Source: Streptomyces sp. Je 1-369 (lineage in GTDB: Bacteria > Actinomycetota > Actinomycetes > Streptomycetales > Streptomycetaceae). Taken from it: 64,000 nt of DNA. A program made the translations under genes and the position numbers. The DNA lies in assembly GCF_026810505.1 (NCBI RefSeq), contig NZ_CP101750.1:1827448-1891447 (forward strand), in the 5' to 3' direction. The notes beneath the pieces are model-generated. The model worked only from the letters and a program-made list of their open reading frames with translations. It ran no database searches and was not told the DNA's origin. Below are positions 35,207 to 41,820 of this stretch, in pieces; within the stretch, counting starts at the first letter, position 1; each line of letters begins with the position of its first letter.

Positions 35207-35245
35207 ATCTGGAGAGGACGGGAAACCGCTGCAAGGAGGACTGCA

Positions 35246-35428
35246 ATGCCTACAGAGGACAACATCAAGAAGATGATGGGGCAGGCACCCCAGGCCAGTA
35301 AGGCCACCGACAAGGATGGTGGGGTTGTCGACGAGGCCGCCGAAAAGGCCGGTGATGTCGCCGACGGCACCCAAGACGCCCTCAAGCAGCAACTGGAGAA
35401 GGACCAGGGTAGCGGCGAGGACGAGTAG
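35246..35428 (+). CDS. small acidic protein downstream of the coat-like gene
   Basis: A 60-residue, highly charged protein (DNIKKMMGQAPQASKATDKD ... LKQQLEKDQGSGEDE) with no hydrophobic core, hence probably disordered or helical. AAGGAGGA lies 6 bases before the ATG. It is the only other well-supported reading frame after the coat-like gene and could be a scaffold, a cargo or a decoration protein; the function is unknown. Two terminators follow. Confidence 0.6.
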   Translation: MPTEDNIKKMMGQAPQASKATDKDGGVVDEAAEKAGDVADGTQDALKQQLEKDQGSGEDE

Positions 35429-35455
35429 TCCGCCGCTGGTGCTTGGCTAGCAGGG

Positions 35456-35540
35456 CGTGCCCGATGCGCCCGACCTATCGGGCACGTCCTTGTTCGTCCA
35501 TGGCTATCCAGAGAAGGGGCCCCTTGAGGGCCCCTTTTTT
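35456..35540 (+). terminator. tandem terminators after the coat-like operon
   Basis: The first hairpin has CGTGCCCGAT/ATCGGGCACG arms (35456-35465 and 35477-35486). The second is AAGGGGCCC/GGGCCCCTT (35514-35522 and 35528-35536) followed by TTTTTT. The second is a textbook intrinsic terminator. Confidence 0.88.
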
Positions 35541-36095
35541 GTACCTAGCCCTGTATCACGGTTAGTTCGTTCATTCTCGCCTCAATGCAGGCACCACCGC
35601 CCTCTCTGGGGGCGGTCGAGGAGACCCGCACCTGGCCTCCGAGGCCAGACCTGGCCAGAGCGTTCGGAGGTATATAACCCCCTCACTATTAATGTCGGTG
35701 TCACCTGGTCATCTGGGGGACGTGAAACCCTCAAAGAGTGACCCGGATCACCTCGTAGGGGGCATTGAAGCCTCTAAGAGGCTCGAAGGGGGGTGCAGGG
35801 GATTAGCGGAGGCCGGCAGGGGCCCACGAACCACGCTGCGGGTTAGTTAGTTCATACCCGTACATGATCGAAGGAAGGCACCCCTGGTGGGTCCTATTTC
35901 TTTTCCAATAACCATTACCCCCACTATTGCATTCACGAGAGTAATGCTCTAGATATCTTTACGTTACCGTTCCGTGATAGGGGATCGGCAGGGTTGATCT
36001 CACACCGCACCACCGAATGCGGAGGCCGTCAGAGACTCACTCCGGCCGCTCGCTGAGACTTCACCGCTCCGCCCTATCTAAGGATTCGTGCGCCC
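35541..36095. other. 555-base gene-free region, possible origin or packaging region
   Basis: No gene is supported. It contains an odd-centred palindrome CTGGCCTC-C-GAGGCCAG (35632-35648), a second one AGCCTCT-A-AGAGGCT (35769-35783), a CCGCCC/GGGCGG hairpin, a TATATAA patch near 35672, and an AT-rich block (35870-35965) with GCATT/AATGC. It ends at the Lsr2-like gene. In an element with a DUF3987-type ATPase such a region is a candidate origin of replication or recognition site; this is inference. Confidence 0.5.
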
Positions 36096-36869
36096 ATGCG
36101 TAAGACCGTTCTGGTACCCGTTCTCAAGACGCTCTGCGACGCTCACATAGCGCGGGACGGAAGTGAGCAAGAGGCCACGGACACACTTGCCCTGGGTGCC
36201 CGTACCTGGGACCTGTGCACGGAACACGCGGCCACGTTCGGCCGGTATTTGGTAGACGCCCTGGGAGTGCCGGAGGGCGCCCCAGCCGAAACCTCCCCGG
36301 TGGCTCCCGAGGCTGAACCGGTGGCAGTCGTTGAGCCTGTGCCCGTGGCTGAGCCGTCGCCCGTTGTCGAGTCGCAGCGCGATGTGGAGGACGTGAGCGA
36401 GGAAGCGGCGGAGCCTGCGCCCGTACCTTCCGTGATGCTGGCCGGTGACGTGCCCGGCTACGACTATCAGGCGGCTCGGGACGCACTGAGGAACGCGGGC
36501 TACGAGGTAGTGGGACGTGCGGTCAGTACGACCGTGCTTCTCATCCTCGGTGAGCGAGGCGAAAACAACGGGCACAAGCTGAGGGACGCGGTCGAGCGTG
36601 GCATCCCGTGCATGGACGTGCGCAAGCCGGGCCGCTTCAAGTCGGCCGTTCTTTCAGGTGAGTTCGTTGGTGGCGACCCGCTTCCCGAGCCTGTCAAGGT
36701 GGACCGCTCGGGGGTGAGCGATCGGGAGCGTAACCGTGTGATCCGGGCATGGGCCCGCGAGAACGGTTGGCCCCACCTCCCTGTGCAGGGGCGTGTCCCG
36801 ATGCAGGTCCGCCACGCGTACGAGCTGGCCCATCAGGATGCATCCGAGGGAAAAGCGGCTGCGGCCTGA
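36096..36869 (+). CDS. Lsr2-like protein with internal BRCT-like domain
   Basis: A 257-residue protein. The N-terminal 60 residues (ARDGSEQEATDTLALGARTW ... YLVDAL) resemble the Lsr2 dimerisation domain. Residues 60-115 are a Pro/Glu/Val-rich linker. Residues 120-190 (ARDALRNAGYEVVGRAVS, TTVLLILGE, GHKLRDAVERGIPCMDV) look like a BRCT domain. Residues 210-250 (RERNRVIRAWARENGWPHL, QGRVPMQVRHAYELAHQ) match the Lsr2 DNA-binding domain with its QGR hook that reads AT-rich minor grooves. Lsr2 silences foreign DNA in actinobacteria; phage versions can interfere with host Lsr2. The BRCT insertion is unusual. Confidence 0.8.
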   Translation: MRKTVLVPVLKTLCDAHIARDGSEQEATDTLALGARTWDLCTEHAATFGRYLVDALGVPEGAPAETSPVAPEAEPVAVVEPVPVAEPSPVVESQRDVEDVSEEAAEPAPVPSVMLAGDVPGYDYQAARDALRNAGYEVVGRAVSTTVLLILGERGENNGHKLRDAVERGIPCMDVRKPGRFKSAVLSGEFVGGDPLPEPVKVDRSGVSDRERNRVIRAWARENGWPHLPVQGRVPMQVRHAYELAHQDASEGKAAAA

Positions 36870-36957
36870 GTGCCGCCCCCACCGTGCCGGGCGCTGAGTG
36901 CGCCCGGCCTCCCCGGCCAGAGGCCACCCAGGCAACTCTTTTCGAGATAGAGGCAGC

Positions 36958-38364
36958 ATGAACACCCCCGTTCTGTACGGTCCCATCGGTCGCGCGGTCC
37001 GCAAGATCTCCCCATGCCTGGAAGCGGATGCCCTGGGGGTGTACGTGGCCGCCCTGTCGATGTGGTCGGCCGCCATCGGCGGAAGCGTCAAGGTCTCCTC
37101 CCGTGGCTCCGCCCGGCCCGTGCTGCTGTGGTCGGCCCTCGTGGCAGGAACGGGCAGGGGTAAGGGAACTGCACTACGGGCCGCGCTTCACGTTCTGGAC
37201 AAGTCCTTGGGCCGCTTCCTGGCCACACACACTACTTCGGGGATCACGTCCGGAGCGAGCATGGTCAACCACCTGTGGGAGCAGCAAGAGGCCACCGCCG
37301 AGACCGAACACGGCCGGGACGTACGGACCCTGGTGGTCGAAGAGGAATGGTCGGAAGTGCTCCGCAGGGTCAAGCGCGACGCGTCGTTCACGACCAAACT
37401 TCGGGCCGCCTGGGACGGCGCCACCCTCCGGAACACCACCAAGGAAGAGGCGCAGGAAGTACGCGACCCCGCCATGGTGCTGCACTGCCACGTCACGACC
37501 TCCGACTGGTCCAAGTACGTCGGGGAGTCGGAGGCGGCCGGAGGCTCGTACAACCGCATCCTGCCGTTCCTGCTGGGGTCGGTGCCGATGTTGGATGACG
37601 ATCGGGTGAGCCTGCCGAAGGTGGACGGCTCCGAACTGTCCGACGCTTACAGATGGGCCACCGCCCGCCCCCACGTGATCACCCTCTCCGAGGACGCCCG
37701 GCCGCTATGGCGGACCGTGCGCCGGTACGCCCGCATCCTGGGCGAGACCCTGCCGGAAGCTCAGGCCGTGTTCATCGAGCGGACCGCAGAGCAGACGCTC
37801 AGGGTCGCGGCCTGCCTCGCGGCCTCCGAGTGCTCCGAGATCATCACGGACGAGATCCTGTCGGCCGCGTTCACGCTCGTACGCCGCTCTGTCCAGGACG
37901 CCGTACGGATCAATAAGGGGGCCGACGCTCTGAAGGTGAAGCGGCAGCCGCTCAGCCTGGCGGACAAGGTCCGCGCCCGGATCGAACTGCACGGCGGCCG
38001 GGCCACGTCGTCTCAGGTGCTCCCGTACGTGGGGGCGTCGGCCGCCGAGGTCAAGGAACTGCCCGGAATCATCGTGACGGTGGACCGCTCGGGGAAGACT
38101 GGCCGACCGGCCACCGTTTTCACGCTCCGCGGTGACACTTCCGGTGACGCTGTGCCGCAGCCGGCCCGCGCGGAGCGTGAGCAGAACCGGGACGATTCCC
38201 GTCGCTCTGAGTCGCGGCCGGCTGACTCGAAGCGTGATGAGAACCGCGCAACGGTTGTGCAGATGGACGCTTACCGCCCGACTCCCAGGCAGGCCCCGGA
38301 GCCCACGCCCGAACCCAAGCGCCTGGAACCGCTCGACGCCAACCCGTTCCGAGCACTCCTCTAA
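36958..38364 (+). CDS. DUF3987/YfjI-like ATPase, probable replication protein
   Basis: A 468-residue protein. The P-loop-like VAGTGRGKGTAL is near residue 65, TLVVEEEWSEVLRRV near 130 and KLRAAWDGATLRN near 150; the order and spacing match the DUF3987-type ATPases of mobile elements and phages that work in replication. Residues 385-468 are Pro/Arg/Asp rich and disordered. Start ATG 36958, with the previous gene 88 bases upstream. It ends at a very strong terminator. The exact role (helicase, primase partner) is not visible. Confidence 0.75.
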   Translation: MNTPVLYGPIGRAVRKISPCLEADALGVYVAALSMWSAAIGGSVKVSSRGSARPVLLWSALVAGTGRGKGTALRAALHVLDKSLGRFLATHTTSGITSGASMVNHLWEQQEATAETEHGRDVRTLVVEEEWSEVLRRVKRDASFTTKLRAAWDGATLRNTTKEEAQEVRDPAMVLHCHVTTSDWSKYVGESEAAGGSYNRILPFLLGSVPMLDDDRVSLPKVDGSELSDAYRWATARPHVITLSEDARPLWRTVRRYARILGETLPEAQAVFIERTAEQTLRVAACLAASECSEIITDEILSAAFTLVRRSVQDAVRINKGADALKVKRQPLSLADKVRARIELHGGRATSSQVLPYVGASAAEVKELPGIIVTVDRSGKTGRPATVFTLRGDTSGDAVPQPARAEREQNRDDSRRSESRPADSKRDENRATVVQMDAYRPTPRQAPEPTPEPKRLEPLDANPFRALL

Positions 38365-38370
38365 TGAACC

Positions 38371-38415
38371 AACAAAGCGAGCCCCGGCCAGAAATGGGCC
38401 GGGGCTCGCTTTGTT
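38371..38415. terminator. strong bidirectional terminator in the middle of the element
   Basis: Perfect 19-base arms (38371-38389 and 38397-38415; core GCGAGCCCCGGCC) with a 7-base loop and flanking A/T runs on both sides. It separates the rightward and leftward halves of the element. Confidence 0.95.
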
Positions 38416-38424
38416 GCTTCGGGC

Positions 38425-38646
38425 CTACTCCGCTCGTTCGACCAGGGCGACCGATGTGCATAGGCGTCGGAACCGGGCGTGTCCCGTTCGGCCGGTGTGG
38501 CTCATGCACTCCACATCGACGGACGCGCCGTCCGACGCAGGCTTAGCCTCCCAACCGCACGTCAGGCACTTCGCCTCGAACGTCACCTCTGTATCCGGCT
38601 GCTGAGTGATCCGGTGCTTCGTATACCGCAGGATCGAACGAGGCAT
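38425..38646 (-). CDS. small DUF7848-like protein
   Basis: A 73-residue protein: RYTKHRITQQPDTEVTFEA, then CLTCGWEA, then VDVECMSHTGRTGH. The CxxC plus later Cys/His suggest a small zinc-binding fold. The type (DUF7848 as I recall) is common on Streptomyces elements, often near DUF397/DUF5753 genes. ATG 38646. It is the last gene of the leftward run. Confidence 0.7.
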   Translation of the reverse strand: MPRSILRYTKHRITQQPDTEVTFEAKCLTCGWEAKPASDGASVDVECMSHTGRTGHARFRRLCTSVALVERAE

Positions 38647-38664
38647 CGTGGTGCGCTCCCCTCC

Positions 38665-39135
38665 TCAGGCGTGGACCGTCGGGCAGGCAAGGTCCGGTGC
38701 GGCACGGTTCGGGGAGCACGTCACCAGAGCTACGGACAGGAATGCGGGCCTCTCCAGGTAGAAGCCGTGGGATACGTCTCCACCCCAACCCAGCCGTTCG
38801 GCAGCGGAGTAGACCAGCAGCGCCAGCCGCGTACTGTCGCGGTCCGACTCGCAGGTGAACCGGGGTGCGTACTCGGTCAGTTGTCGCCCGAGCCATTCCG
38901 CCGCTTCCTTCGGCTCCTCCCAGGTGCCACGCACCAGCTTCGCGGGCTTGCTCAGCCAGAGGGCCGTTTCCAGCGGTGGCAGGTCCACGGTTGGGAACTC
39001 CGCCTTCACTTCCTTGTACCTTGCGATCAGCTCCGGCTTATCGGCCGGAGGAGGGTCAGGGTGCGGGGGCCGTCTCAGCGCCTCGTCATCGAACCGTTGC
39101 TTGGAGCCGGTCCACAGGTAGCCGTGGTGGTGCAA
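38665..39135 (-). CDS. hypothetical protein
   Basis: A 156-residue protein I cannot place. It starts with a His triplet (HHHGYLWTGSKQRFDD), has a helical middle (LIARYKEVKAEFP, EAAEWLGRQLTEYAP) and a hydrophobic end (FLSVALVTCSPN). The only start in frame is TTG at 39135; a stop lies about 90 bases upstream with no ATG or GTG between, so the start is uncertain. It is part of the leftward run of small element genes. Confidence 0.55.
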   Translation of the reverse strand: MHHHGYLWTGSKQRFDDEALRRPPHPDPPPADKPELIARYKEVKAEFPTVDLPPLETALWLSKPAKLVRGTWEEPKEAAEWLGRQLTEYAPRFTCESDRDSTRLALLVYSAAERLGWGGDVSHGFYLERPAFLSVALVTCSPNRAAPDLACPTVHA

Positions 39136-39225
39136 CTGTCGTCCCGTTCGGAGCAGGAAGAAGCGGGGCGCCCGACCGGCCCCGTCTCTCGGGGGTGAGC
39201 CAGGGCCGGGGGCAAGGAGCGGACG

Positions 39226-39456
39226 TCAGACGGACAGGCCGAAGCGGGCCGGGTCGATACCGGCCGCATTCAGTTCCTCGGTGGTGAAGCGCAACGGCTC
39301 CGCACCGGGCCGCTTGCTGTCGCCCAACGCCCACGCGCTGGGGCCGATCTTCGCCAGCGTGGCGCAGGACTCGCCGTCGGGGTGTGTGTTGCCCCCGCAT
39401 GCCTTGAGGAAGGTGGCGCCGTCGATGGGGAGGCTGTACAGGTCGGTTCCGGGCAT
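39226..39456 (-). CDS. DUF397-family protein
   Basis: A 76-residue DUF397 protein: CATLAKIGPSAWALGDSKRP, then EPLRFTTEELNA, the usual DSK and RFT core. DUF397 genes in Streptomyces typically accompany XRE/DUF5753 regulators (WhiJ type), and such a regulator lies 415 bases to the right on the same strand. The proposed role is small partner or antagonist of the regulator. Ribosome site AGGAAGG before ATG 39456. Confidence 0.85.
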   Translation of the reverse strand: MPGTDLYSLPIDGATFLKACGGNTHPDGESCATLAKIGPSAWALGDSKRPGAEPLRFTTEELNAAGIDPARFGLSV

Positions 39457-39494
39457 GGGTGTGCCTTCCTGTGAGATCAGTGCTGGGGGCAGAT

Positions 39495-39809
39495 TCAGAG
39501 CTGGTACTGATCCGACTTCGACACGAACACGACACCCGGGCCAAGAGCCGTTGCGCTCTCCCGAAAGATCTCGTGCAGTATCGACCTGGAGTTGTCGCGC
39601 ATCGCATTGGTCAGGTTGTCGGCCAGTAAGGCGGCCTCAGACGGAAGCAGGACCATTTCCGTGTCTGCCATATGCCGACCGTTCTTCGTCAGCCACACAG
39701 GAATGCGAATGTTTCCATCGTCATCCCGGTATGCCGGACGGCTTGGGATGGGGTCCATCCGCCAACCCTGCGGTGACTTCTTCCTCTGGCTCTTCGGTTC
39801 GGTCGGCAT
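39495..39809 (-). CDS. hypothetical protein of the element
   Basis: A 104-residue protein not recognised. It has a basic start (MPTEPKSQRKKSPQGWRMDP), then a strand-rich part (RIPVWLTKNGRHMADTEMVL) and a helix (EAALLADNLTNAMRDNSRSI). ATG 39809 is chosen since the reading frame upstream passes through the regulatory motif at 39849-39866, which looks like noncoding DNA. It is the first gene after that motif on the minus strand. Confidence 0.6.
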   Translation of the reverse strand: MPTEPKSQRKKSPQGWRMDPIPSRPAYRDDDGNIRIPVWLTKNGRHMADTEMVLLPSEAALLADNLTNAMRDNSRSILHEIFRESATALGPGVVFVSKSDQYQL

Positions 39810-39848
39810 GAGTACATCCTCGGACCACCGGCCAGGGATCTCTAGCCT

Positions 39849-39866
39849 TATTTGCGTTGTCGGGTA
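39849..39866 (-). promoter_or_regulatory. 18-bp motif, copy A (upstream of 39809 gene)
   Basis: TATTTGCGTTGTCGGGTA occurs here and again, identical, at 41499-41516. Each copy lies upstream of a minus-strand small-gene operon. It is a likely binding site for the XRE/DUF5753 protein encoded between the two copies. Confidence 0.7.
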
Positions 39867-39870
39867 AAGA

Positions 39871-40704
39871 TCACGATCGGAAGCCGCTAGCCCATTCGGA
39901 CAGTCGTTCCCTGGCCTCATCACCGAAGACTGCGTACCCCTCGTAAACACTGAACTCATTGAGGTATGCCGACACGTCCCGATGATCCCGAAACACCATT
40001 GCTCCGGTCGAAGTCTCCACGGTGGCTATCCGAGAGTCATAGACGGTGAACGTATTCAGTGGCGCATTCGGCATGTGACCACCCAGGGGAATGACACCTA
40101 GGCGTACATTCGGCAGGCGACTGACAGAAACGAGACGGTCTACCTGCATCGCCATTGCCGACGAAGGAAGGTACGGCCACCTAACTGCCTGCTCAGTTAG
40201 AATGAACGTGAACCGTTTCGACGTGTCGTGTAGGACAGCCTGTCGCTCCAGCTTCTTGCCGATGGCTTTGCTGTGGTCACCGGGGACGGCGGCGAGACTC
40301 TCCCTCACGTATTCGGGCGTCGCCAGTAGGCCCGTCACCATGGACAGGAGGAAGTACCGGAACTCGGTAGACGACTGCTCGAAGCCTGCTAGCTCGTTCT
40401 GCTTCTTCTCTAGGCCCGTACGGCGTTGCGACCACACGTCTTGCCACTCTGTGTTGGCCGTGCGGGCAAGGGCCGACACCTGTGCCACCATGTCGGCCGG
40501 AGCGTCCAGGGCTCGGAGAACTAGCTCCACGTCGACAAGGGACGGGGTCAGCTTCCCGCCCTCAATGTTGCTGATCTTTGTCTGAGACATATTCGTACGC
40601 TTAGCGAGCCAGACCTGAGTGCGTCCGGCTCGCTTGCGTAGTGTCTTCAGAGTCTCCGCTAGGTCAGCCTTCGACTGGCCTAGCTCCTGCGGCTCAAACG
40701 TCAA
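39871..40704 (-). CDS. XRE-family regulator with DUF5753 domain
   Basis: A 277-residue WhiJ-type regulator. The Cro/C1-type HTH is at residues 15-70 (LRKRAGRTQVWLAKRTNMSQ, then TKISNIEGGKLTPS), followed by the DUF5753 sensor-like domain (about 100-270: STEFRYFLLSMVTGLLATPE, RLGVIPLGGHMPNAPL, FTVYDSRIATVETSTG). The start is TTG at 40704, overlapping the end of the DUF6879 gene by 11 bases; the family N terminus fits. Its partners are DUF6879 upstream and DUF397 downstream, the known trio. Confidence 0.88.
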   Translation of the reverse strand: MTFEPQELGQSKADLAETLKTLRKRAGRTQVWLAKRTNMSQTKISNIEGGKLTPSLVDVELVLRALDAPADMVAQVSALARTANTEWQDVWSQRRTGLEKKQNELAGFEQSSTEFRYFLLSMVTGLLATPEYVRESLAAVPGDHSKAIGKKLERQAVLHDTSKRFTFILTEQAVRWPYLPSSAMAMQVDRLVSVSRLPNVRLGVIPLGGHMPNAPLNTFTVYDSRIATVETSTGAMVFRDHRDVSAYLNEFSVYEGYAVFGDEARERLSEWASGFRS

Positions 40705-41215
40705 GGCCCTTCACGTACTCCTCAAAGGGCACCGACTCGGCCAATGCGATTCGCTGGTATTCCAAGTAAGGGCTCACGCTGCCCTCGTACGCTTCCCGGT
40801 TGATCTGAGTTCCGTCCGCCTCATAGTTCATGAGGACGACCTCTTGCCGATCGAACATCCAGAAGTCCTGGACGCCCGCCAAAGGATTTGGCCGGTCGGT
40901 GACATCCATAATCCGGATGTCCTCACCGGCCCACACATGCGGCCGGTAGTACATGAACTCGTAGCGAAGGTAGTCCGAGAGCGGACGGGTCACGATATGC
41001 ACGCGCCCCTTACTCTTACCCTCGCGTCGTACCCGTTGCAGATCCTCGGTGTACTCATTCGAGTGCATGCGAGGATCGATGCGTTCCCCGGCTTGAAAAG
41101 CCCTGATCTCCTCGGCCTCCTGTGGGACGTTGTACGCAGGCAGCGTTTCGAGCCGCCATGCCTCGCTCTGGAAGTCGCGGAACTTGGCCGCCCAAGCGTC
41201 ACCATCCAAGAGCAC
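40694..41215 (-). CDS. DUF6879-family protein
   Basis: A 173-residue DUF6879 protein: KFRDFQSEAWRLETLPAYNV near the N terminus, then RPLSDYLRYEFMYYRPHVWA, AGEDIRIMDVTD and VQDFWMFDRQEVVLMNYE. Start GTG 41215, with AGGGAGG upstream. DUF6879 is usually found next to DUF5753 regulators; the function is unsolved, with toxin- or effector-like roles proposed. It overlaps its neighbour on each side. Confidence 0.8.
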   Translation of the reverse strand: MLLDGDAWAAKFRDFQSEAWRLETLPAYNVPQEAEEIRAFQAGERIDPRMHSNEYTEDLQRVRREGKSKGRVHIVTRPLSDYLRYEFMYYRPHVWAGEDIRIMDVTDRPNPLAGVQDFWMFDRQEVVLMNYEADGTQINREAYEGSVSPYLEYQRIALAESVPFEEYVKGLDV

Positions 41216-41408
41216 GGAAAGCCTCCCTAAGGACGTGCTCGGGAATCTCCACCAGGCCCTCACCGTCAGGCGGCGTGAAGGCGTCGGACACGTCGCCCTG
41301 GACGATGATGGAGCCGCGCTTCGTCCGGTACAGGTTGGGGCAATCGTTCTGGTTGCACTCCGGGTCGTCGACGTTGCCCGTTAAGCGGGTCAGATCCTCG
41401 CGAGCCAT
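41199..41408 (-). CDS. small protein at the head of the DUF6879 operon
   Basis: A 69-residue protein with three Cys (PECNQNDCPNLY near residue 17 plus others absent later), an acidic middle (QGDVSDAFTPPDGEG) and a helical end (PEHVLREAFRAL). The CxxxxC pair could hold a metal. No family known to me. It overlaps the DUF6879 start by 17 bases, so the three genes are one operon. Confidence 0.65.
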   Translation of the reverse strand: MAREDLTRLTGNVDDPECNQNDCPNLYRTKRGSIIVQGDVSDAFTPPDGEGLVEIPEHVLREAFRALGW

Positions 41409-41498
41409 GATGGTCCACCCTCCCGCGCAAGGCGTGTCCTTGCTGCTGAGAGGACGCTAGGACGCGGTCGGGCGGGACGTCCATGCGGGAACGCCAAT

Positions 41499-41516
41499 AT
41501 TTGCGTTGTCGGGTAG
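41499..41516 (-). promoter_or_regulatory. 18-bp motif, copy B (upstream of the 41408 operon)
   Basis: Identical to 39849-39866 over 18 bases and about 90 bases upstream of the first gene of the DUF6879 operon. It is a candidate operator. Confidence 0.7.
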
Positions 41517-41567
41517 ACGATCTTGGGTGGATGAGCGAAGGGAGCCCGCCCTGCCCTGGTTGATCAC

Positions 41568-41630
41568 GTGACCAACGCATGACCAACAGCGGTCCGAAAC
41601 AGCCCGAAACAGGGGGAACGCATGACCAAC
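41568..41630 (+). repeat. arm-type integrase sites, right end
   Basis: GTGACCAAC (41568-41576), ATGACCAAC (41579-41587) and ATGACCAAC (41622-41630), matching the left-end pair. Between them CCGAAACAG is repeated at 41594-41602 and 41604-41612. Together they look like integrase and excisionase arm sites. Confidence 0.65.
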
Positions 41631-41686
41631 GCTAGCCGTCAACTCTGCGGCGTGTCGGGCACATCGTCGCAGGTCAACCAAGTAAA

Positions 41687-41733
41687 GTGCTGGTGCCCGA
41701 GTGGAGAGTTCAAGTCCCCCCTCGGACACCAGC
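41687..41733 (+). repeat. attR with partial tRNA-Leu copy
   Basis: The 26-bp core is 41708-41733. Upstream, GTGCTGGTGCCC (41687-41698) matches GTGCTAGTGCCC of the tRNA (30554-30565) at 11 of 12 bases, with the variable arm shortened. So this copy resembles a decayed 3' half of the tRNA and cannot be a working gene. The gap 41409-41820 holds only this, the arm sites and motif B. Confidence 0.85.
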
Positions 41734-41820
41734 AGGGCCCCAGTCGAAAGACTGGGGCCTTTTGCGTGGCGTACGAAAGGTGCGCGGCGTACGGAAGTCG
41801 CGTCCCGTACGGAAGGACGC

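Larger units (their letters stand above)
30582..41733. mobile_element. integrated element of about 11.1 kb in tRNA-Leu, satellite-like
   Basis: The element is bounded by 26-bp direct repeats (30582-30607 and 41708-41733) of the tRNA-Leu 3' end, with a tyrosine integrase next to the left end reading toward the tRNA. The genes are unlike the flanks in codon use, with long AT-rich stretches (for example 35870-35965). Content: integrase, excisionase-like HTH, several regulators, one coat-like protein, an Lsr2-BRCT protein, a DUF3987-like ATPase and a DUF5753/DUF6879/DUF397 module. No transfer, terminase, portal or tail gene is seen. A phage satellite or decayed prophage is the best reading. Confidence 0.9.

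Noticed and set aside
35457..35741. 94-codon open frame after the small acidic protein
   Set aside because: It covers two terminator hairpins and a palindrome; the product has no recognisable composition and no ribosome site.
41687..41730. A second tRNA gene at the right end
   Set aside because: Only the T arm and acceptor 3' side are intact; the 5' half and acceptor partner are absent and the variable arm is broken, so it is an attachment site remnant.
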